From Zhongshania aquatica (GTDB lineage: Bacteria > Pseudomonadota > Gammaproteobacteria > Pseudomonadales > Spongiibacteraceae): DNA of 64,000 bases. The DNA is taken from the NCBI RefSeq assembly GCF_027257955.1, contig NZ_JANZNQ010000004.1, positions 62,001-126,000 of the forward strand, read 5' to 3'. Below are positions 26,614 through 34,544 of this stretch, one piece after another (positions within the stretch are counted from its first letter, which is position 1; the number at the start of each line of letters is the position of its first letter). The notes below the pieces were generated by a model. That model had not been told where the DNA came from and made no database searches. It saw only the letters and a program-made list of their open reading frames with translations. Made by a program: the position numbers and the translations under genes.

Positions 26614-29349
26614 ATGCACAAATGGACACGGATGTTGTGCTTGCCTTTAGGTTTAGCGCTTTGCATGGGTGCTATCGCTAAAACTGAAACGCCTACGGAC
26701 GATGGCCTAGCTGCTGTGGAGGAATTTTTGCCCGTGGAGGAGGCGCCTCCTCCTCCGTCGTTACTCCGCGCTGAGCAAATTCAGTCTGCAAGCTTTGACA
26801 GCTTTCCGCGAGGCGGTCCCGATAGCATTGCCGGGCTTGGCGATTGGTGGCTGACTAATGGGAAAATCTGTATAGCTGTAAGTGGCATTAATCATCACGC
26901 AGGTATTGTTGCCGGTGGTGGTACGCTTATAGATGTGGGGCATTGCGAGCGCGGTGACGATCAGTGGACCTATGCCAATATTCTTACCGGCTTGGCGAAA
27001 GAAACCGCGATACCTGCATCAAAAATCAGTGCGCTTATCGATGGTGGGCACGCGGATATTATCACTGTGGGTGAAAGCGATGGTATTCGCCAAACGGTGA
27101 CGTACCGTTTGTTTGAAGGTGGCGAGTCTCTCGATATCGACGTGCAGATCGAGCGTATCGGTGACGGCCGCGCCGTGCAAATGAGCGGATTATTTACCCT
27201 GTATTCTCAGCGCGCGTTAACTCCCTTTAGTTTGTCTAGCTATATCCCTGATGCAACCTTGGGATTTAAGCATCCCGCGATAGATCGCAATAAGGTGTCT
27301 TCTTTATTAGAAGGGATGCTGCCCAGCGATTGGAATATTTTAGTGGGTGCCGATACCTACGATACCGCGATTAGTTACGGGGTGCAGTTGGCTTCTGCCG
27401 AGTTGATTAAGGCAAATGGGAGTCGTCAGCCGCTGCCGCGTTTTTTGGCGGTATTTCCTGACTATAGCTTGCATGGTTGGATGACTCGTCCGTTGTGGTT
27501 TCAAAGTGAGCGCTTAACTTGGCTATCTTTGTTGCAAAACCAGTTTATGGATTTGGAAAAAGGCGAGCGGATGCTGGCCAAATTTAAAGTCTTACTTGGC
27601 GATCGTGCTGACGTTGCCACGGTGACCGACCAGATTTATACCGGCCCGCAGCTGCGTGGCTACGTGAACAATGTTGATGTGTCTGTGGCCGTGTGGGATC
27701 AAGATGATCGCCCTGTTACCCAGAGTCGTGTCGCGGCGGATGGAAGCTTTAATATCCGTCTGCCGAAACATGTTCAGTGGGTAAAAATGCAGGCGACCGC
27801 GCCCTGGGGGCAGAAGATTACTAGGGAGTTGTCACTGGCTGATGCGCGCAATGATAGCGGTCGCTGGGTTTTCAGGAAGAATGGCACCCTAACTTTGCCC
27901 CGTGGCGTGCCAATGAGTCTCTATTTCTTTGGTTTTGGTGACACTGCAACACCGGAGTTTGGTAATGATTTACTTGGCTTCACCGAGCAGGGTGTGTCGC
28001 TGCCCGGTATGATGCGTCGCAATCGCATCGATCTGGCGGGTGTTGATTCAGACTTGGAAGCAATTGATTTACCCCCAGGCCAGTACCGAGTTCTGACTGC
28101 CCGCGGTCTAGAGTTCGATGTAAAAGAATATTTACTTACTGTTGTGGCGGGTAAGACAAGTCAGCTACCGATCGTTTCTCCAAAACGCATTTGGTATGGT
28201 GGCGATTGGCACTCCGCCGATTTACACGTACACAGTGGGGCAAGTTTTGATTCAATATTGCCCTTTGACGAACGCCTGAGAAGCTTCGTGGCGCAGGGCG
28301 CGGAGGTTTTAGTTGCCAGCGAGCATAATCGCTTGATTGATCAGCGCAGCCGAGTGGCTGCCTTGGGCTTGGAAGGCAAGGTACAGGTCGTTACTGGTAG
28401 TGAGTTAACGGGTATGTCGAGAACTGCTAAAGCACTCACCACCGTTGGGCATAGCAACGCCTTTCCTTTAACGGCGAAGCCGATGGAGTTTGCTGGTGGC
28501 AGTCCTCAGGTGGAAGATCGGGCATTGCGTGAGGTCATCGCAGGTGTGCGCGAGCAATCCCCCAATGCAATATTTCAATTGAATCACCCCCGCGCCGCAA
28601 ATCCAATTGATGCGGACTTGGCTTTTTTTGATCATCTTTCGGTGGGTAAACGCTATGATCCGATGCAGTCTTTAGAGAGTTTTAATAACAAGAGTTTATT
28701 GGCACCAGATCCTGTCTCTGGTTTTCGAGATATTGATTTCGACGTGATAGAAGTACTTAATGGCGCTGAGTTTGCGGTGTATTCTCAAATTCGTGACGAC
28801 TGGTTTTCTCTGCTGAATCAAGGCGCTCGACGCGCTGCGACGGGTAATAGCGACTCGCATGGACTTCGCAGCGTTGTTGCTGCACCGCGAAACTATGTTT
28901 ATGTTCCAAATTCTAACAAGCAGCTGCCTTTAGATGAGGGCGCATTTGTCGATGCAGTAAGAGCGGGTCATAGCTTTGCGACTACTGGTCCACTGCTAGC
29001 AGTTACGCTCCGCGATGCCTACTCAGAGGTGGGAATGGGAGATACATTTTCAGGGCGGCGTGGCGAACTGCATGTACAGATTGACGCAGCGCCCTGGGTG
29101 ACGGTTGATACTCTTACCCTTTGGGTTAACGGTGAGATCTACCGACAGTTGAAGGTGGCTGTGGGCGACCATAAGGTGATTGAAATCATCGCTAGCGAGG
29201 ACTCTTACGTAGTGGTAGAGGTGAGTGGGCAACCTAGTGCGGTGTATCGTGCGCTGATGCCAGATTTGGCGCCGCTAGCCCTAAGTAACCCTATTTATAT
29301 CGACGCAGATGGCAATGGAGAGTGGCGCGCACCTAGAATAATGAACTAG
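26614..29349 (+). CDS. CehA/McbA-type metallohydrolase with PHP domain, exported
   Basis: This protein of about 911 residues has a signal peptide (LGLALCMGAIA). Roughly 500 residues of beta-rich sequence precede a PHP metallohydrolase domain. Metal ligands are visible in HSADLHVHSG (about 533-542), SEHN (about 568), FQLNHPR and GNSDSHG (about 743). The C-terminal NPIYIDADGNGEW is a frequent ending of CehA-like proteins. Named members hydrolyse carbamate or phosphoester bonds, but most have unknown substrates. ATG 26614 is preferred over GTG 26602. It may be cotranscribed with the MAPEG gene. Confidence 0.75.
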   Translation: MHKWTRMLCLPLGLALCMGAIAKTETPTDDGLAAVEEFLPVEEAPPPPSLLRAEQIQSASFDSFPRGGPDSIAGLGDWWLTNGKICIAVSGINHHAGIVAGGGTLIDVGHCERGDDQWTYANILTGLAKETAIPASKISALIDGGHADIITVGESDGIRQTVTYRLFEGGESLDIDVQIERIGDGRAVQMSGLFTLYSQRALTPFSLSSYIPDATLGFKHPAIDRNKVSSLLEGMLPSDWNILVGADTYDTAISYGVQLASAELIKANGSRQPLPRFLAVFPDYSLHGWMTRPLWFQSERLTWLSLLQNQFMDLEKGERMLAKFKVLLGDRADVATVTDQIYTGPQLRGYVNNVDVSVAVWDQDDRPVTQSRVAADGSFNIRLPKHVQWVKMQATAPWGQKITRELSLADARNDSGRWVFRKNGTLTLPRGVPMSLYFFGFGDTATPEFGNDLLGFTEQGVSLPGMMRRNRIDLAGVDSDLEAIDLPPGQYRVLTARGLEFDVKEYLLTVVAGKTSQLPIVSPKRIWYGGDWHSADLHVHSGASFDSILPFDERLRSFVAQGAEVLVASEHNRLIDQRSRVAALGLEGKVQVVTGSELTGMSRTAKALTTVGHSNAFPLTAKPMEFAGGSPQVEDRALREVIAGVREQSPNAIFQLNHPRAANPIDADLAFFDHLSVGKRYDPMQSLESFNNKSLLAPDPVSGFRDIDFDVIEVLNGAEFAVYSQIRDDWFSLLNQGARRAATGNSDSHGLRSVVAAPRNYVYVPNSNKQLPLDEGAFVDAVRAGHSFATTGPLLAVTLRDAYSEVGMGDTFSGRRGELHVQIDAAPWVTVDTLTLWVNGEIYRQLKVAVGDHKVIEIIASEDSYVVVEVSGQPSAVYRALMPDLAPLALSNPIYIDADGNGEWRAPRIMN

Positions 29350-29364
29350 TCTAAGGCTCCGGCT

Positions 29365-29392
29365 GTCATACTCGGCAAGTACTAAGTATGAC
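29365..29392 (+). terminator. Hairpin after the CehA-like gene
   Basis: GTCATACT and AGTATGAC form an 8-bp perfect stem with a 12-nt loop, 15 bp after the stop codon. No adjacent T-run, so this is a weak terminator candidate. Confidence 0.4.
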
Positions 29393-29508
29393 TACTGAAA
29401 GCGCGCTAATGATTTAATGCTGTGAATATTGGCATGTTTTTTTTGATGTAAGCTGTGTCATGATTGATTCAGGACGCAAAGAAAGATGACGAACGAGGGG
29501 GTTCACCA

Positions 29509-30177
29509 ATGAAAATGTCTATTAATGTTAGCCGTTGGGCAGTTGTGCTTATGGCCGCAATTTTCGCGACGGCCTGTAGTATCGATCCGTATACCGGCGA
29601 AGAGAAAACCAGTAATACTGCTAAAGGTGCCGGCTGGGGTGCATTGGGCGGCGCGGTTTTAGGTGCTGCGGTATCAAGTAAAAAAGACCGTAAAAAAGGT
29701 GCCTTGCAGGGTGCAGTAGTTGGTGCGGCTGCCGGTGGTGGCTATGGTTATTACATGGACCGTCAAGAAGCGAAACTGCGCGCACGCCTTGAGGGAACTG
29801 GGGTTGGTGTTCAGCGCGTTGGTGACACAATCAAATTAATCATGCCGGGTAACATTACCTTTGACACAGGCAGCGCTTCGATTAAAGGTGGGTTCACCGA
29901 TGTGTTAGACAGTGTTGTTTTGGTTGCTAAAGAGTTTGATAAAACGTTGATGCAAATCAATGGTTATACTGACTCTACTGGTAGCTTCCAAACAAACCAA
30001 TCCTTGTCTGAGCAGCGTGCAGGTAGTGTAGGTCGCTACTTTATGAATCAGGGTGTTGCTGCAAGCCGTATCCGTACTACCGGTTATGGCCCTCGTGATC
30101 CAATTGGTGACAACAGCACTGCATCAGGCCGTGAACAGAACCGCCGTGTTGAAATTGAGATGTTACCTACTCAGTAA
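29509..30177 (+). CDS. OmpA family lipoprotein with glycine-zipper segment (YiaD/YfiB-like)
   Basis: This 222-residue lipoprotein has its lipobox ATAC at about C24. A glycine-zipper membrane stretch follows (GAGWGALGGAVLGAAV and GAVVGAAAGGGYGYYMD). The C-terminal OmpA domain reads FDTGSASIKGGF, NGYTDSTGSFQTNQSLSEQRA and REQNRRVEIEM. It anchors the outer membrane to peptidoglycan. GAGGGGG lies about 9 nt before ATG 29509, which favours it over the upstream TTG at 29464. A clear terminator follows. Confidence 0.88.
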   Translation: MKMSINVSRWAVVLMAAIFATACSIDPYTGEEKTSNTAKGAGWGALGGAVLGAAVSSKKDRKKGALQGAVVGAAAGGGYGYYMDRQEAKLRARLEGTGVGVQRVGDTIKLIMPGNITFDTGSASIKGGFTDVLDSVVLVAKEFDKTLMQINGYTDSTGSFQTNQSLSEQRAGSVGRYFMNQGVAASRIRTTGYGPRDPIGDNSTASGREQNRRVEIEMLPTQ

Positions 30178-30196
30178 TATCTGTACTTAGAAACAC

Positions 30197-30227
30197 AAAA
30201 GGGCGTCATCAATGGCGCCCTTTTTTT
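30197..30227 (+). terminator. Rho-independent terminator
   Basis: AAAAGGGCG and CGCCCTTTT arms with a loop of about 10 nt are followed by a run of seven T, 19 bp after the OmpA lipoprotein stop. Confidence 0.85.
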
Positions 30228-30264
30228 GTCTGAAAATCATGTGGGTTAGTTTGAGGTGCCAGTA

Positions 30265-30738
30265 ATGATACAAAATGCTATTCGACCAATATTAATTTTT
30301 GTTGCGGTGACATTGCTCGGTGCCTGCGCCGCATTTAACCCTATTGAAAAACCGCGGGCGGCCATTACAAATATTAAAATGGCGCCGGGTAACGGTTTTC
30401 AACAAAAGCTGTTGGTTGGTTTACAGCTAGATAATCCTAACGCTTTTGCCGTTAATCTTGGTCGTTTGAGATACACCTTGGAGTTGCAAGGGCAGTCTTT
30501 GGCGGGCGGTAGCTTAAACGAAGCGATTAGTTTGCCAGCGAATGGTCAGACTCAGCTCGTTATTCCTGTTGAGGTTAATTTACTGAGTGGATTGGGTGTG
30601 CTGAGTAAGATTTTAGGCAATATGCAATCTGACCTAGATTACAAACTCAGTCTGACTGCGGCAGTGACTAATTTTGGCTTGGGTGATATCACCATTAACA
30701 AGGTGGGTAAAGTTGGGCTGGGAGGCTCGGCACCCTAG
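30265..30738 (+). CDS. LEA type 2 (WHy-domain) family lipoprotein
   Basis: This 157-residue lipoprotein has its lipobox LGAC at about residues 17-20. A single water-stress/LEA14-like domain follows: ITNIKMAPGNGFQQKLLVGLQLDNPNAFAVNLGRLRYTLEL and the closing VTNFGLGDITINKVGKV. The fold is a fibronectin-like beta sandwich of unknown ligand. GAGGTG (30251-30256) lies 8 nt before ATG 30265; the GTG at 30256 overlaps that site and is unlikely to be the start. It is convergent with the ParA-like gene. Confidence 0.8.
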   Translation: MIQNAIRPILIFVAVTLLGACAAFNPIEKPRAAITNIKMAPGNGFQQKLLVGLQLDNPNAFAVNLGRLRYTLELQGQSLAGGSLNEAISLPANGQTQLVIPVEVNLLSGLGVLSKILGNMQSDLDYKLSLTAAVTNFGLGDITINKVGKVGLGGSAP

Positions 30739-30783
30739 TGGCTAGAGTCATTCGTGGCAGGCTCGCTGTCCTGCCGCGTAAGT

Positions 30784-31581
30784 TTAAGCGCGCTTAGCTG
30801 AACTCCCTTTTTTACTATTGTCGAGACTGTCGTGAAGGCTGACTAGCTGCTGGGTTAGCTTGTGTGAGGGAGCATAGTAAATCAGCGGAATTTGTTTACT
30901 GCGTGACTCTTTCATTTTCACCGAGCTGCTTAAATATTGTTCGAATATTGGTAGACCTTCGGCTTTCATACTTTCAATCAATTGCGTTGGCAAGCTAGCT
31001 TGTGCTTGGAATTGATTAACAACAATACCTTCCAGCTTTAGCCCTTCGTTGTGATCTTCGCGAATTTCGTCAACGGTTTCCAATAAGCCCAGCAATGCGC
31101 CCTGAGAGAAGCTATCGCAGTCGAAAGGAATGACCAATGAATCAGCGGCAATCAGTGCCGACCTGCTATAAAAATTTAGGGCGGGAGGCGTATCTATGTA
31201 GATATGCTCATACTCTGCTTCTAGCTTAGTTAGCGCGTCGCGGAGCTTGTAAATTTTGTGGCGTGATTCTAATTCGCGCTCAATCACCGCAAGCTCGGGG
31301 TGGGCGGGCATCAAATACAAATTTTCAAATTCGGTTTCGTAAATACAATCACTTGCTTCTTTGCTTTTTCCGAATAAGGAGAGCTTTTGCTTAAAGAAGT
31401 CTGCGGCGTTGTCTTCGAGGTCGCGAAATTGCGGACCAATTAAATATTCACTGCTATTTCCCTGAATATCGAGATCGATCAGCAGGGTTTTAAAACCTTT
31501 CCACGCGCTTATGGCTGCGAGGTTGCAGCTGATGCTTGTTTTACCGACGCCGCCTTTTTGATTAAAAATTACCCGCTTCAT
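30784..31581 (-). CDS. ParA/MinD-family ATPase (orphan)
   Basis: This 265-residue deviant Walker-A ATPase starts MKRVIFNQKGGVGKTSISCNLA. The A' motif is IDLDIQGNSSEYLIG and the Walker B is HIYIDTPPALNF. ParA proteins position plasmids, chromosomes or protein clusters. No parB-like gene, centromere-like repeat or replication gene is nearby, so this is an orphan chromosomal ParA whose cargo is unknown. It is a single gene with little space before the convergent LEA lipoprotein gene. Confidence 0.85.
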   Translation of the reverse strand: MKRVIFNQKGGVGKTSISCNLAAISAWKGFKTLLIDLDIQGNSSEYLIGPQFRDLEDNAADFFKQKLSLFGKSKEASDCIYETEFENLYLMPAHPELAVIERELESRHKIYKLRDALTKLEAEYEHIYIDTPPALNFYSRSALIAADSLVIPFDCDSFSQGALLGLLETVDEIREDHNEGLKLEGIVVNQFQAQASLPTQLIESMKAEGLPIFEQYLSSSVKMKESRSKQIPLIYYAPSHKLTQQLVSLHDSLDNSKKGSSAKRA

Positions 31582-31682
31582 TGCTCCGCCCTGACGATGT
31601 GTTGCTGGGAAAAACTAATCCTAGCAGCTCTCGTGCCAAGGTGCTATGGCCGCGCTTTATAAGCTAATGCTGCGGGTGCAAC

Positions 31683-31949
31683 TCAGGACGTGGATTTAGA
31701 TTTTTTGCCAATCCATTCGCCAGTGCGGAGCACGCCAAACAGTAAAACGACAATATAGCCTTCGGCGGGATTTGTGTATTCGCGGTGAATGTCTTTGCGA
31801 AAGACGATGCACTCTAGTATGTGTGCAACAAATATAGCGAGACCGCCCCATGTTAGCCAATGGCTGTTTTCACCAAGTAAGGGATAGAAAAAATTTACGA
31901 CAAAGGCAATCCAGATACCGAGTTGCCCGATTTTTAAAAGCGTTATCAT
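31683..31949 (-). CDS. DUF1145 family small membrane protein
   Basis: This 88-residue protein has two to three hydrophobic helices (LLKIGQLGIWIAFVVNFFYPLL, WLTWGGLAIFVAHILECIVF). The layout matches DUF1145 (YhhL-like) proteins of unknown function. I start it at ATG 31949, which follows GAAGGATTTGAGG; the longer frame to 32015 would add an unlikely hydrophilic leader. It is divergent from the riboflavin synthase gene. Confidence 0.6.
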   Translation of the reverse strand: MITLLKIGQLGIWIAFVVNFFYPLLGENSHWLTWGGLAIFVAHILECIVFRKDIHREYTNPAEGYIVVLLFGVLRTGEWIGKKSKSTS

Positions 31950-32055
31950 AAACCTCAAATCCTTCGTTATTATGCACAATGGCTGCATAATGCAGTATTG
32001 ATTGTGGCGCTTCAAGAGCTGTTACACTCTTGTCACTTTATGAGAGATTGTTTTT

Positions 32056-32670
32056 ATGTATACGGGGATTGTGCACGGTGCTTTTCCGCTTGCCTCAGTG
32101 GTAAGAAAGCCCGGACTGCATCAGCTTTATATTGATTTACCGCCTGTGCTATTAGAAGACTTAACGATTGGTGCAAGCGTCGGGTTAGATGGTGTATGTA
32201 TGACGGTGACGAGCATTGATGGCGGCCGTGTTTCGTTTGACGCTATGCAAGAAACTTTGTCCCTGACCACGTTGGGCGATTTGAGCGAAGGTGACCGGGT
32301 CAATGTAGAGCGATCTGCTAAACAAGGTGCAGAAATTGGTGGTCATAACATTTCGGGCCATGTAGATGGTCGCGCTGAAATTATTGCTATTGAAGAGTCT
32401 GAGAATAATTGCACGCTTCGTTTCCGTTTGCCGTCAAATTTAAGTAAATACGTATTCAAGAAAGGCTTTATCGGCGTAAGTGGCTGTAGCTTGACCGTTG
32501 CGGATTATAAGCGCGACGAAGCGGAGTTCTCCGTGTGCTTAATTCCCGAAACATTGCGGGTGACTACTTTTGCTGAGAAACGGGTTGGTGATCGGGTAAA
32601 CATTGAGGTTGATCGACAAACTCAGGTTATTGTCGATACGGTAGAGCGGGTATTAGCTGAGCGAGCTTAG
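32056..32670 (+). CDS. Riboflavin synthase subunit alpha (stand-alone copy)
   Basis: This 204-residue protein has the duplicated lumazine-binding fold. The N-terminal MYTGIVHG, the VGLDGVCMTV loop and the GHNISGHVDG segment fit riboflavin synthase. The second half repeats the pattern (FIGVSGCSLTVADY). The enzyme dismutates two 6,7-dimethyl-8-ribityllumazine molecules to riboflavin. It is far from ribD at 63.4 kb, whose operon normally carries its own ribE just past the window edge, so this is likely a second copy or a lumazine-protein-like paralogue. A perfect hairpin follows. Confidence 0.8.
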   Translation: MYTGIVHGAFPLASVVRKPGLHQLYIDLPPVLLEDLTIGASVGLDGVCMTVTSIDGGRVSFDAMQETLSLTTLGDLSEGDRVNVERSAKQGAEIGGHNISGHVDGRAEIIAIEESENNCTLRFRLPSNLSKYVFKKGFIGVSGCSLTVADYKRDEAEFSVCLIPETLRVTTFAEKRVGDRVNIEVDRQTQVIVDTVERVLAERA

Positions 32671-32673
32671 AGT

Positions 32674-32706
32674 AGCGACTCCAGCGATTTACACGCTGGA
32701 GTCGCT
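32674..32706. terminator. Bidirectional hairpin terminator
   Basis: AGCGACTCCAGCG and its exact complement form a 13-bp stem with a 7-nt loop between convergent stops at 32670 and 32713. GTCGTTTTA follows on the plus strand. Confidence 0.7.
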
Positions 32707-32712
32707 GTCGTT

Positions 32713-33843
32713 TTACGCCTCGTCTGGCATGAGGCTGTTTAAGCGCTCTAAGGCATCTACATATTCAGTAACCAAGCGGAAGATGACTGCACGGGTAGAT
32801 TCAACGTGGTTGATTTGACCAACGACTTGGCCAACTGGGTTGAATGCAACTTTTTGGCAGTCGCCTACTGAGGCATAGCGGGCTGTGCGACGAATACCAT
32901 CGCCACTAACTAGCCCTTGCAGCGGCATGCCTAGCGGGCTAGGTGAATCTGCACGATCCCATGCTTCAGTCCACTCGTTTTTCAGCATCCGGCAGGTTTT
33001 ACCTGTCCAGGAGCGTGAACGAACAGTGTCTTCGCTAGATGCTTTAAGTAGCGATTCTTTCTGCGCAGGTTCGGCGTGAGCTTCTTCTACTGTCAGCCAC
33101 AGTGATCCGGTCCACACTCCGGCGCAACCCATACTCATTGCAGCAAGCATTTGCTGACCATTACCTATACCGCCTGCGGCGAGAACAGGAACTGGCGCTG
33201 CCGCGGCGACAGCTTGGGGCCACAATACTACCGAGCCAACATCGCCGGCATGTCCACCACCTTCACCACCTTGCGCGACGATAAAGTCCAGTCCAGCTTC
33301 TTTATGAGCCTTAGCCTGTTTAACTCGACCACATAGTGCACCAACAAGTCGACCGCTATCTTGTATCATTTTGACTTTGTCGGCAGGCGGTGTGCCCAGC
33401 GCGTTGGCGATTAACTTACATTTGGGGCGGGTTAGTGCTTCCATCAGTAGCGGTGTCGCGGTCGCTTCCGTCCAGCCCAATAGGCCCATACTGTTGGTGC
33501 CGTCTGGCCATTCCGGAACACCGGCATCGGCCAATAGTTTTTGGGCGAAATCGATATGCTCCTGTGGGACCATTTTCCACAATTCCTTTTCAAGGTCTTC
33601 TGGGCTCATATCGCCCATGCCTTCGTATTTTTGCGGAATAACGATATCCACACCGTAGGGAAGGTCACCAATGTGTTCATCAATCCAATCTAATTCAGCT
33701 TTCAGTTCTTCCGGTGAGAATCCAACCGCACCTAGTACGCCGATACCACCGGCTTTACTGACGGCGACTACGACATCGCGACAATGCGTGAATGCGAAAA
33801 TGGGATATTCAATGCCGAGCTTCTTACAAATTTCGGTATACAT
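32713..33843 (-). CDS. Nitronate monooxygenase (2-nitropropane dioxygenase family)
   Basis: This 376-residue FMN TIM-barrel enzyme begins at MYTEICKKLGIEYPIFAF, the usual N-terminus of the family. FMN-binding segments include AQGGEGGGHAGDVGS, VLAAGGIGNGQQM and MGCAGVWTGSLWL. It oxidises alkyl nitronates and protects against nitro toxins such as 3-nitropropionate; some family members instead act as enoyl reductases. The frame stays open upstream to 34167, but that extension lacks family similarity and runs antisense into the YdcH gene. AGAGG lies upstream of ATG 33843. Confidence 0.85.
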   Translation of the reverse strand: MYTEICKKLGIEYPIFAFTHCRDVVVAVSKAGGIGVLGAVGFSPEELKAELDWIDEHIGDLPYGVDIVIPQKYEGMGDMSPEDLEKELWKMVPQEHIDFAQKLLADAGVPEWPDGTNSMGLLGWTEATATPLLMEALTRPKCKLIANALGTPPADKVKMIQDSGRLVGALCGRVKQAKAHKEAGLDFIVAQGGEGGGHAGDVGSVVLWPQAVAAAAPVPVLAAGGIGNGQQMLAAMSMGCAGVWTGSLWLTVEEAHAEPAQKESLLKASSEDTVRSRSWTGKTCRMLKNEWTEAWDRADSPSPLGMPLQGLVSGDGIRRTARYASVGDCQKVAFNPVGQVVGQINHVESTRAVIFRLVTEYVDALERLNSLMPDEA

Positions 33844-34070
33844 TTCGGGCCTCTGACTTATTGTGGCGCGGAACACACGACGCCATGAGTTGACCTGATC
33901 AGTATTGCGGACGCCCTCGAGATCGACAATGGCGTAAGTAATCAATCGCCATTGACTAAAAAGATCAGTATTCTTTACTCCTATATGCCCTTGGGCTTGT
34001 GTGTTCCAGTCTTGCAGCGTAAAAAGTGGTGCTAGACTTCGTAAATCCCGTATAGGAATTTCGTTTAAAA

Positions 34071-34271
34071 ATGGACAGAATCCCCTCCATAAGTGCACGC
34101 ATATTGCTTTTACAAATTCGTCATCGTGCTCTGGATACGGAAATAACAGAACTGGCTTTGAACCCATATCAAAACCAGTTGTTGCTGCAGCGGCTTAAAA
34201 AAGAGAAGTTGCGTATCAAGGATGAAATACAGTGGTTAAAAGACGAGTTAATACCTGACCTAGATGCGTAA
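34071..34271 (+). CDS. YdcH family protein (DUF465)
   Basis: This 66-residue coiled-coil protein ends LQRLKKEKLRIKDEIQWLKDEL, which with HRALDTEITEL matches the YdcH/DUF465 family. Its small members are conserved in proteobacteria and have unknown function. AGGAA lies about 12 nt upstream. It is easy to miss because a spurious upstream extension of the nitronate monooxygenase frame runs antisense to it. Confidence 0.7.
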   Translation: MDRIPSISARILLLQIRHRALDTEITELALNPYQNQLLLQRLKKEKLRIKDEIQWLKDELIPDLDA

Positions 34272-34291
34272 GCAGGCTGGGTGCGTTGACT

Positions 34292-34309
34292 TGTGAGATA
34301 TATCTCACG
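34292..34309. promoter_or_regulatory. GacA/UvrY-type upstream activating palindrome
   Basis: TGTGAGATATATCTCACG is a 6-6-6 palindrome, with 16 inner bases perfect. It fits the GacA box (TGTAAG-N6-CTTACA) and the UvrY sites upstream of csrB (TGTGAG-N6-CTTACA type). It is centred about 60 bp before the predicted 5' end of the GGA-hairpin RNA. The match to a regulator family is by pattern only. Confidence 0.6.
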
Positions 34310-34359
34310 TAGCGTGCTGCTGTTGTCTGCTTTTACTTCCCTAGTAAGGGCCCATAATA

Positions 34360-34454
34360 GGTCCTGTCAGGAAGACGTAAGCATTCAACGGAATGAATGC
34401 GACATAGGATGTCGAAATTTTAAGAAGCCAGAGCGAAAGCTCTGGTTTTTTTTT
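34360..34454 (+). ncRNA. Candidate Rsm/Csr-type CsrA-sequestering small RNA
   Basis: About 95 nt of non-coding sequence carry three GGA motifs (34370, 34390, 34407). Two sit exactly in hairpin loops: GCATTCA/TGAATGC around ACGGAA (34381-34400), and CGACA/TGTCG around TAGGA (34400-34414). The second reads ACATAGGATGT, close to the high-affinity CsrA consensus. The first GGA lies in a short TCCT/AGGA hairpin. A textbook terminator ends the RNA, and a GacA-like palindrome lies upstream. CATAAT (34353-34358) is a plausible -10 box; the 5' end is estimated. This architecture is that of RsmY/RsmZ/CsrB RNAs. Confidence 0.65.
34428..34454 (+). terminator. Rho-independent terminator of the small RNA
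   Basis: CCAGAGC and GCTCTGG form a 7-bp stem with a GAAA tetraloop followed by nine or more T. It ends about 90 bp before cmoM and does not directly follow any coding gene. Confidence 0.92.
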
Positions 34455-34544
34455 GCATTGAGCTTTTCCCTTGGCTTACTTAAGCTGCAGCCCTTTAAGT
34501 TGTTCCATTTATATGACCTCCATATATAGCCACAGGGCTGATCA

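Noticed and set aside
26089-26629. Minus-strand frames opposite the MAPEG gene
   Set aside because: They cover the MAPEG coding sequence in antisense and show no recognisable domain.
33844-34167. N-terminal extension of nitronate monooxygenase
   Set aside because: The family begins at the residue encoded at 33843, the extension has no similarity to it, and it overlaps the YdcH gene antisense.
34292-34309. Reading the palindrome as a CRP or FNR site
   Set aside because: TGTGAG-N6-CTCACG resembles a CRP core (TGTGA-N6-TCACA), and this cannot be excluded from sequence alone, but the downstream GGA-hairpin RNA and terminator make a GacA/UvrY site the better explanation.
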